From Planctomyces sp. SH-PL62 (GTDB taxonomy: Bacteria; Planctomycetota; Planctomycetia; Planctomycetales; Planctomycetaceae), in the NCBI GenBank assembly GCA_945893045.1, contig CAMDEA010000077.1, positions 1 to 37,380 on the forward strand: 37,380 bases of DNA, in the 5' to 3' direction. Below the pieces are notes generated by a model. It was not told the DNA's origin. It was given only the letters and a program-made list of their open reading frames with translations, and made no database searches. A program made the position numbers and the translations under genes. This document shows, piece by piece, positions 26,149 to 32,621 of the stretch (position 1 is its first letter; every line of letters begins with the position of its first letter).

Positions 26149-26692
26149 CCTCGTGCTTCTGGTTTCCAACAGCCGTTCGCAGTTGCTGAATCGCCGCTCG
26201 CATCCGCGTCTTCACGGTGCCGAGCGGCAGTGCCGTCGCTGCCGCGATCTGTTCGTAGCTCAGGCCGCCGTTTTGCCGGAGCAGAAAAACTTCCTGCTCT
26301 TCCGGGCGGAGCCGCAATAACGCTTGCCGCAGCGAGTCGAGTTGTTCTTCTTGCAGCAGGGCCACATCCGGCCCGATCGCGGTTGCGAGCATCGCAGCAT
26401 CCTCCGCCAACGGTTGCTTGCGCCGGTTCCACGCCGTCTTGCGCAGATCCCGGCCGGTGTTCAACGCGACGCGAAAGACCCAGGCTTTCAGATCGACGAT
26501 CTCTTCAAGGGGCGGATTCCGCCAGCACTTCAGAAACGTCTCCTGCACCGCGTCGCGAGCGTCTTCCAGATTTCCCACGAGGTAATACAGCGTCCCCAAC
26601 AACTCGCCATGCGCAGCCTGAAACAACGCCTCCAGCCGCGTGCCGAAGTCGTCCGCGTCTGCTTCAGAAGCCGGAGCGGCACGAGTCATCAT
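26141..26692 (-). CDS. ECF-type RNA polymerase sigma factor
   Basis: This 183-residue protein is a sigma-70 family factor of the extracytoplasmic function group. Region 2 is seen at about 25-95 (LYYLVGNLEDARDAVQETFLKCWRNP, then AWVFRVALNTGRDL) and region 4 at about 115-170 (LRPEEQEVFLLRQNGGLSYEQIA, then GTVKTRMRAAIQQL). The two regions are joined by a linker with no region 3, as expected. The start is one of two adjacent ATGs at 26692 and 26689. The next gene on the strand encodes the alpha-2-macroglobulin protein with an anti-sigma-like cytoplasmic end, so that protein may be its regulator. The stop codon is provided by a palindromic repeat. Confidence 0.93.
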   Translation of the reverse strand: MMTRAAPASEADADDFGTRLEALFQAAHGELLGTLYYLVGNLEDARDAVQETFLKCWRNPPLEEIVDLKAWVFRVALNTGRDLRKTAWNRRKQPLAEDAAMLATAIGPDVALLQEEQLDSLRQALLRLRPEEQEVFLLRQNGGLSYEQIAAATALPLGTVKTRMRAAIQQLRTAVGNQKHEDR

Positions 26693-26783
26693 GGGGATTC
26701 ATGGGAGAGACGAGGTCGAGGCCCGAATGGATTTGAGATTCTGGCCGACCTCACAAAATTCCCGGAATGACACGTCCGAAATG

Positions 26784-26840
26784 GTTCTGCCCCCATCGTT
26801 CTGCCAAAAAACGTTTCTGGCAGAACGATGGGGGCAGAAC
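26784..26840. repeat. Perfect 23-bp palindrome between aspS and the sigma factor gene
   Basis: Bases 26784-26806 and 26818-26840 (GTTCTGCCCCCATCGTTCTG plus CCA) are perfect reverse complements over 23 bases around an 11-base A-rich loop. It lies 20 bases beyond the aspS stop codon and upstream of the sigma gene. No T-run follows on the minus strand. The arm itself contains the tandem repeat GTTCTGCC. Confidence 0.9.
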
Positions 26841-26859
26841 GATGTGAGGAATGGAGAGA

Positions 26860-28635
26860 CTACGGCTTTGGCACGTCGGTCTTGATGTGCAGATCGCGAA
26901 GCTGTTTGAGATCGACTTCCGACGGTGCGCCGGTCATCAGGTCGGCGGCTTTCTGCGTCTTCGGGAAGGCGATGACTTCGCGGATATTGTCGTTGCCCAG
27001 GAACATCATCACCCAGCGGTCGAGACCCAGCGCGATACCGGCGTGCGGGGGTGCTCCGAAGGCGAGGGCATCCAACAGGAAGCCGAAGCGTTCTTGCGCG
27101 ACCTCCGGGCTGACGCCGATGAAATCAAAAACTTGCTGCTGCACGTCGGGGTCGTGGATGCGGACGCTTCCGCTCGCCGCTTCATAGCCGTTGCAGACGA
27201 GGTCATACGACTGAGCACGCACGCGGCCGGGGTCGGTCTTCAAGTATTGCAGGTCTTCTTTCACCGGCTGGCAGAACGGGTGATGCTCGGCGTCCCATTT
27301 TTGTTCTTCTTCGTTCCAGCCGAACAGCGGGAATTCGAGCAACCAGGCAACCTTCATGTCGCTGGGATTGTAGAGATTCAATTCTTTGCCCAAGCGGATG
27401 CGCAGCGACGCCAGCGCGGCGGACGTGACCTTGTTGCTGTCGGCCACGCAAAGGATCAAGTCGCCGTTCTCGGCTCCGAATTTGGCGATGATCGCTTGCA
27501 GTTGCTCTTCGCTGAAGAACTTCGTGATCGACGATTCCAGTTTGCCCTCCTTCATCTTGAAGAAGGCCAGCCCCTTCGCGCCGTAGATTTTGACGAACTC
27601 GGTCAGTTCGTCGATGTTCTTGCGGCTGTACTTGTCGGCCGCGCCTTTTGCGCACAGACCGCGAACTCGACCGCCGTTGCCGATCGTGTCTTTGAAGACG
27701 CCGAACGCGCACTCCGCAGCGACCGCGCCGAGGTCTTGCAGTTCCATGCCGAACCGCAGGTCGGGCTTGTCGTTGCCGAAGCGTTCCATCGCCTCGCGAT
27801 GAGTCAGCCGAGTCAGTGGCAGCGGCAGCTCTTCGCCGCGGATCTCTTTGAAGAGATGCGCCATCAAGCCGTCGATCGTGTTGAGGATGTCTTCCTGTTC
27901 GACGAACGCCATCTCAACGTCAATCTGCGTGAACTCCGGCTGGCGATCGGCTCTCAGGTCTTCATCGCGGAAGCAACGAGCGATCTGCATGTAGCGGTCA
28001 TAGCCGGCCATCATCAGCAACTGCTTGTAAAGCTGCGGCGACTGCGGCAGAGCGAAGAACGTCCCCGGATGCACGCGGCTGGGGACGAGATAATCGCGTG
28101 CCCCTTCCGGCGTGCTGCGTCCCATGATCGGCGTTTCGATGTCGAGGAATCCGTTCCGGTCAAAGTAGTCGCGGACGGCCTTCGTCAACTTGTGCCGCAG
28201 CATCATCGCCTTCTGCAATTGCGGCCGGCGGAGGTCGATGTAGCGATACTTCAGCCGCAGTTCTTCGTTGGGAAGTGTCGGCGAACCCGGCTCGAACGGC
28301 GGCGTCTTGGACTTGTTGAGCAGCACCAGCTTCGTGACATCGACTTCGACTTGCCCGGTGACGTGCTTCGGATTCTCCAGCCCTTCACCGCGAGCCGACA
28401 CCTTGCCGGTCGCCTGCACGACGAACTCCGACCGCAATGTTTGAGCGATCTCAAACGCCGCCGCCTGATCCGGTTCAAACACAATCTGAGTGATGCCGTA
28501 GCGATCTCGCAGGTCGATGAAGATCAATCCGCCGTGATCCCGGCGCGAATCCACCCAGCCGCCCAGCGTGACTTCTTTCCCGACATCGCCAATCCGCAAT
28601 TCACCACACGTATGAGTCCGCAGCACGTTTCCCAA
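26860..28635 (-). CDS. aspS: Aspartyl-tRNA synthetase
   Basis: This 591-residue bacterial-type class II synthetase charges tRNA-Asp with aspartate. The anticodon-binding OB fold covers about 1-110 (GGWVDSRRDHGGLIFIDLRD). Class II motif 1 lies at about 150-175 (FLDIETPIM), motif 2 at RCFRDEDLRADRQPEF, and motif 3 at GIALGLDRWVMM near the end. The aspartate-recognition QSPQLYKQ and a full bacterial insertion (GAD) domain are present. The His in RRDHGG and the residue pattern after it resemble non-discriminating enzymes, which also make Asp-tRNA-Asn; this is a weak inference. It is divergent from the Hsp70 gene across a 517-base repeat-rich region. Confidence 0.95.
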   Translation of the reverse strand: MGNVLRTHTCGELRIGDVGKEVTLGGWVDSRRDHGGLIFIDLRDRYGITQIVFEPDQAAAFEIAQTLRSEFVVQATGKVSARGEGLENPKHVTGQVEVDVTKLVLLNKSKTPPFEPGSPTLPNEELRLKYRYIDLRRPQLQKAMMLRHKLTKAVRDYFDRNGFLDIETPIMGRSTPEGARDYLVPSRVHPGTFFALPQSPQLYKQLLMMAGYDRYMQIARCFRDEDLRADRQPEFTQIDVEMAFVEQEDILNTIDGLMAHLFKEIRGEELPLPLTRLTHREAMERFGNDKPDLRFGMELQDLGAVAAECAFGVFKDTIGNGGRVRGLCAKGAADKYSRKNIDELTEFVKIYGAKGLAFFKMKEGKLESSITKFFSEEQLQAIIAKFGAENGDLILCVADSNKVTSAALASLRIRLGKELNLYNPSDMKVAWLLEFPLFGWNEEEQKWDAEHHPFCQPVKEDLQYLKTDPGRVRAQSYDLVCNGYEAASGSVRIHDPDVQQQVFDFIGVSPEVAQERFGFLLDALAFGAPPHAGIALGLDRWVMMFLGNDNIREVIAFPKTQKAADLMTGAPSEVDLKQLRDLHIKTDVPKP

Positions 28636-29152
28636 TCCCTTCGCAAAAAGTCGTCGGCTCCGCCGGCTTCAACCGGAAATCTGCATCGGAGCGGAAAATC
28701 GGGGCGGAGATTAGTTCGTCGCCAACGCAACCCGCAACGGCGATTGAAGTGTCTGCTCAGATTCGCCACCGTCGGGCTTGCCCCGGCTGGGCGATGACTG
28801 GCCAGCTACAATCCAAATTGCTCGTTGCGTTCGCCCCCGTGGGGCTTGTCCCCACGGAGCGAATGACTGACCAGCTATGTTTCGAATGACTGACGTTTCG
28901 AATGACTGACCAGCTTCGCAGTCGTTGCTTCCGTGGGGACGAGCCCCACGGAGAGCGAACCATCCACGCGGGAGTTGTTGGTAGCTGCTCAGTCATGGCT
29001 CCGCCGGGACAGGCCCGACGGTGGCCACGTAAAACGTCGTCGCCGCGCCGCTGGTGAGCGATTCCAGCCATTGATAGCATGGCCCGCCACGATCCAATCG
29101 GCGGGTGTGATTCACCGGCCATCCACTCTGCGGGGCACATCGAAAGCTCATC
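28636..29152. other. Divergent intergenic region filled by nested repeats
   Basis: This 517-base region separates aspS (minus) from the Hsp70 gene (plus), so it must hold both promoters. No gene is supported. Bases 28765-29025 are a nested palindrome (listed separately). Bases 29026-29152 precede Hsp70; no CIRCE element (TTAGCACTC inverted) is visible, and no clear -10/-35 could be assigned. Confidence 0.5.
28765..29025. repeat. Nested palindrome in aspS/Hsp70 divergent region
   Basis: The outer arms 28765-28809 and 28981-29025 match as reverse complements at about 38 of 45 positions, with CTAC and GTAG at their inner ends. The inner arms share CCGTGGGGACRAGCCCCACGG-type cores, at about 28834-28863 and 28928-28958. 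Between them the motif CGAATGACTGAC is repeated directly three times (about 28859-28911). Confidence 0.85.
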
Positions 29153-31303
29153 ATGCTGAAGACTCACGCCGTCGGAATTGACTTGGGGACGACGTATTCC
29201 TGTCTCTCGTATCTCAACGAACATGGCGAGCCGGTCACGCTGCCCAATCAAGAAGGGGAAATGACCACGCCGTCGGTCGTCATGTTCGATGGCCAAGACG
29301 TGATCGTCGGGACCGAGGCTTTGCGCAACGCGGTCCTCAAGCCGACGCACGTCGTCCAGAACGCCAAGCGATATATCGGCTCGAACAAGTCCTGGACCAT
29401 CGAGGGCAAGGAATACACGCCGGTCGATGTCGGAGCGCTGGTGCTGCGGAAGATGCTCGACTCGGCCAAAGAACAAATCGGTGAGGTCACGCAAGCGGTC
29501 ATCACCGTGCCGGCTCAGTTTAGTGACTGGCAGCGGCAAGCGACGGTCGAGATGGGCTTCAAAGCCGGCCTGAAGCGCGTGGACATCATCAATGAACCAG
29601 TCGCCGCCGCGTTGTGCTATGTGCTGGGGAGCGAAGGCTTGTGGTTCACCGAACTGACCGACGAGCAGCGGATCCTCGTGTATGACCTAGGCGGCGGCAC
29701 GTTCGATCTGTCGCTGGTGAAGTACCACAAGGATGAAGTCAAAGTGCTGGCCAGCACCGGCGACTTGAAGCTCGGTGGCATCGACTGGAACGAGGCGCTG
29801 CAGGAGGCGATCTGCGACCGGTTCGCACGCGAATTCGGCGACGACCCGCGCCGCGATCCCGAATCCATGCAGCTTCTGGCGATGGCGGTCGAGAACACGA
29901 AACGCTCGCTGACCGTCCGGCCGCGAGCCGCTCTGACCTGCTCGCACGGCAAGCATCGCAAGGTCTATCAAATCGAACTGCCGGAGTTCGAGAAGCTGAC
30001 GAAACCGCTGCTCAATCGGACCATCGCGATCACGCGCGACTTGCAGAAGGCGTATCAATTCGGACTCAAGCAGACCGACACGATTCTGACGACCGGCGGC
30101 TCGTCGCGGATGCCGTCGATTAAGAAGGCGCTGGGTGAACTCGGCTTCCGCACGCTCAACACGTCGCTGTCGCCGGATCAGTCGATCTCACACGGAGCGA
30201 CCTACTACGCCGGTATGTTGCTGACCAACGCCGACTTCGCGAAGTCGATCCTCAGTCCCTCCGCGACCGCGAAGCTGCAGAAGATCAAACAACACAGCGT
30301 CAACGCCCGCGCACTCGGCATCCTGATTCGCGACACTGGGAAGAACACTCGCATCCCGCACTTCCTTATCCCTGCGAATTCAGAACTCCCGACGTCGATC
30401 ACACAGACCTTTGGCACCGTGATTCCGAACCAGCGTCGAGTCAACTTGCACATCGTCGAAAGCGGCACTGTCGCCGATCAGCGGTATGTCGAACTCGGTA
30501 CCTGTATCGTCGAAGATTTGCCGAAGAACCTGCCGGAGCAATCGCTGGTGGAAGTCACGATCACCTACAACGAGCAAGCCCGTGTGCTGGTCACGGCGAA
30601 GGATGTGACCAGCGGCAAGCAGGCTCAGACGGTGATCGTGCGGCAAGAGAATGTGGTTGCGAAGCAAGCTTCCGCGAAACCCGCGGCACCAGCCGCTGAT
30701 GAAGACGCGCAGGCCGCTTGGATATCGCCTTCACTCAAAGCGTCCAGTGGCGTCACCGCCAAACCCGCAGCGACGAGTCCGAACCGCGAACGTCAGGGAG
30801 CAGCCCCGGCTGTTTCGCAGAAACCAGCCGCAACCGTGGCCGCGAAGCCCGCGTCTGCTCCGAAGCCGGCTCAACCGCCAGTAAAGCCAGCGCAACCTCA
30901 AACGATCGCTGGTCCGAAGTCTGTGCTCAGCAACCCGCGACTCGAAGAGTCCAGCCAACCGGTTCCGCTCTGCAATGAATGCGGCGAAGCGTTGAACTTC
31001 AAGGGCCTCTGTCCGGCCTGTGGTTGGAACGCGGCCGCCAAGAAGCCCATCGTTGGTGCGAAACCTCCGGTCAAACCCACGCCGATCGCCGCCAAACCCG
31101 GAGCACCTCGCCCCCCCGCGCCACCGACCAGAAGTCTCGCTCCGCCCGCGAAACCTGCCGCTCCCAAAACGAAGGTGACCGACGACGATGAATTGATGGA
31201 GATGGCAATCTCGTCCATGAACAAGCCGGGCTCCGCGAAACCATCGATCAAGAAGCCGCCAATCAAGAAGGGCGAAGACGAGTTTTGGAAAGACGATAAG
31301 TGA
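29153..31303 (+). CDS. Hsp70 family protein with C-terminal zinc ribbon
   Basis: This 716-residue protein has a complete Hsp70 nucleotide-binding domain (about 1-375): GIDLGTTYS (8-16), VYDLGGGTFD (about 176-185) and TTGGSSRMP (about 312-320). A beta-type substrate-binding segment follows (about 385-500). The helical lid typical of DnaK is missing. Instead there is a Pro/Ala/Lys-rich tail (about 505-716) carrying a zinc ribbon, C607-x2-C610-x10-C621-x2-C624, and a Lys/Asp-rich end. It is likely a specialised Hsp70 rather than the housekeeping DnaK. No dnaJ or grpE is nearby. The substrate is unknown. The TGA stop overlaps the next palindrome. Confidence 0.9.
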   Translation: MLKTHAVGIDLGTTYSCLSYLNEHGEPVTLPNQEGEMTTPSVVMFDGQDVIVGTEALRNAVLKPTHVVQNAKRYIGSNKSWTIEGKEYTPVDVGALVLRKMLDSAKEQIGEVTQAVITVPAQFSDWQRQATVEMGFKAGLKRVDIINEPVAAALCYVLGSEGLWFTELTDEQRILVYDLGGGTFDLSLVKYHKDEVKVLASTGDLKLGGIDWNEALQEAICDRFAREFGDDPRRDPESMQLLAMAVENTKRSLTVRPRAALTCSHGKHRKVYQIELPEFEKLTKPLLNRTIAITRDLQKAYQFGLKQTDTILTTGGSSRMPSIKKALGELGFRTLNTSLSPDQSISHGATYYAGMLLTNADFAKSILSPSATAKLQKIKQHSVNARALGILIRDTGKNTRIPHFLIPANSELPTSITQTFGTVIPNQRRVNLHIVESGTVADQRYVELGTCIVEDLPKNLPEQSLVEVTITYNEQARVLVTAKDVTSGKQAQTVIVRQENVVAKQASAKPAAPAADEDAQAAWISPSLKASSGVTAKPAATSPNRERQGAAPAVSQKPAATVAAKPASAPKPAQPPVKPAQPQTIAGPKSVLSNPRLEESSQPVPLCNECGEALNFKGLCPACGWNAAAKKPIVGAKPPVKPTPIAAKPGAPRPPAPPTRSLAPPAKPAAPKTKVTDDDELMEMAISSMNKPGSAKPSIKKPPIKKGEDEFWKDDK

Positions 31304-31423
31304 GGGGTTAGGGGCTGGGGGTTAGGGGCTAGGGAATCGCAAGAACTGCGATGACCAGATTCATGCCCAGATCTCGCTCGATCAGCCTTCGCTAACCCCT
31401 AAACCCCAACCCCTAACCCCTCC
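31302..31423. repeat. Palindrome of GGGGTTAGGGG units
   Basis: Arms 31302-31334 and 31391-31423 are imperfect reverse complements made of tandem GGGGTTAG/CTAACCCC units. It starts inside the TGA stop of the Hsp70 gene and ends eight bases before the ATG of the enolase-superfamily gene, leaving no room for a normal Shine-Dalgarno there. Confidence 0.85.
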
Positions 31424-31430
31424 AATAACC

Positions 31431-32540
31431 ATGCACATCGACCGCATTGATTTGTTTCACGTCGGCATGCCGCTGATCTCTCCGTGGCGGACGGCCTACG
31501 GTGAGGACGCGACGATTGATTCGCTCCTCTGCCGTATGACGAGCGGCTCCGTCGAAGCGTGGGGCGAAAGCGCTCCGTTCGCCGCGCCCTGTTACAGCCC
31601 GGAATGGGCCAACGGAATCTTTTCGTTGTGCCGGGATTGGCTCGCGCCGCAACTGGTCGGCAAGGAGGTCACGTCCGGTGCTGACTTGCAGCAACGGTTG
31701 TCGCTCTTCAAAGGGAACTCATTCGCGAAGGCCGCGCTCGATACCGCTTGGTGGGCGTTGCAGAGTCGCATCGCCAATAAGCCGTTGCACGAGTTGCTGG
31801 GCGCGACGCGCACGGAGGTCGCCGTCGGTGCGGACTTCGGTGTGCTCGACAGTCTTGATGAATTATTGAGCGGCATCGGCCAGGCGATCGCCAACGGTTT
31901 CCCGCGCATCAAGTTGAAATTCCGACCCGGCTGGGATTTGCCGATGCTCGCGGCTGTGCGCAAGCAGCATCCGACGCACCCGATTCACATCGACTGCAAC
32001 AGCGGTTATCGGATTGGTGATCTGAAACTCTTCCAGCAGGCGGACGAGTTCAATCTTGCGATGTACGAGCAACCGCTCAACAACGACGACGTTGTCGATC
32101 ACGCGGAGTTGCAACGCCAAGTCCGCACGCCGGTCTGTCTCGATGAGAGCGTCTACAACGTCCGCCAAGCGGAACTCGCCATCCGGCTGAAGAGCTGCCG
32201 CTTCGTCAACATCAAGCCCGGCCGCATCGGCGGTCTGACAAACGCCGTCGCCGTTCACAACCTCTGCCAAGCCGCCGGCATTCCGTGTTGGGTCGGCGGC
32301 ATGTTGGAAAGCGCGGTCGGAGCGAGCCTGTGTGTGTCGCTCGCGATGCTCGACAACTTCACGTACCCCGCCGACATCTTTCCCAGCAGCCGCTTCTATC
32401 ACCAAGACCTCGCCGATCCGCCGCTCGAACTGGTCCGCTTGCCGGACGGGACGCCGGGAGTGCGAGCGTTGTCACGTCTGCCCGAACCCAACCCGGATCG
32501 CTTGCGGAAGCTGACCGTGCAGAGCGCTGTCGTGAAGTAA
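31431..32540 (+). CDS. menC: Enolase-superfamily enzyme, probable o-succinylbenzoate synthase
   Basis: This 369-residue protein belongs to the muconate lactonizing branch of the enolase superfamily. Catalytic lysines are in KLK (K161, K163) and K262 (NIKPGRIGG); metal ligands are D188 (HIDCNSGY), E213 (YEQPL) and D238 (CLDES). GGMLESAVGAS near the end is typical of o-succinylbenzoate synthase/N-acylamino acid racemase enzymes. OSBS makes o-succinylbenzoate in menaquinone synthesis; an N-succinylamino acid racemase or mixed activity cannot be excluded from sequence. No other men gene is in the window, which weakens the pathway assignment. The ATG at 31431 has no Shine-Dalgarno because the upstream palindrome ends there. 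Confidence 0.82.
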   Translation: MHIDRIDLFHVGMPLISPWRTAYGEDATIDSLLCRMTSGSVEAWGESAPFAAPCYSPEWANGIFSLCRDWLAPQLVGKEVTSGADLQQRLSLFKGNSFAKAALDTAWWALQSRIANKPLHELLGATRTEVAVGADFGVLDSLDELLSGIGQAIANGFPRIKLKFRPGWDLPMLAAVRKQHPTHPIHIDCNSGYRIGDLKLFQQADEFNLAMYEQPLNNDDVVDHAELQRQVRTPVCLDESVYNVRQAELAIRLKSCRFVNIKPGRIGGLTNAVAVHNLCQAAGIPCWVGGMLESAVGASLCVSLAMLDNFTYPADIFPSSRFYHQDLADPPLELVRLPDGTPGVRALSRLPEPNPDRLRKLTVQSAVVK

Positions 32541-32621
32541 TCTGTCCGGCCGATCGCCGTATGCCGATGGCCGAGAGCCGTTATCCCAACATCTCTTGGT
32601 CCCTTCACGTTGAGGACAATC

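Noticed and set aside
29026..29152. CIRCE heat-shock operator upstream of Hsp70
   Set aside because: No TTAGCACTC inverted repeat is present.
28757..29539. Long minus-strand reading frame over the Hsp70 start
   Set aside because: It is antisense to the clear Hsp70 nucleotide-binding domain and its product is basic and repetitive with no domain, so it is a shadow frame.
31302..31423. Telomere-like GGGGTTAG repeat
   Set aside because: It resembles telomere units, but it is a short imperfect palindrome between two genes, so a dispersed repeat is the simpler explanation.
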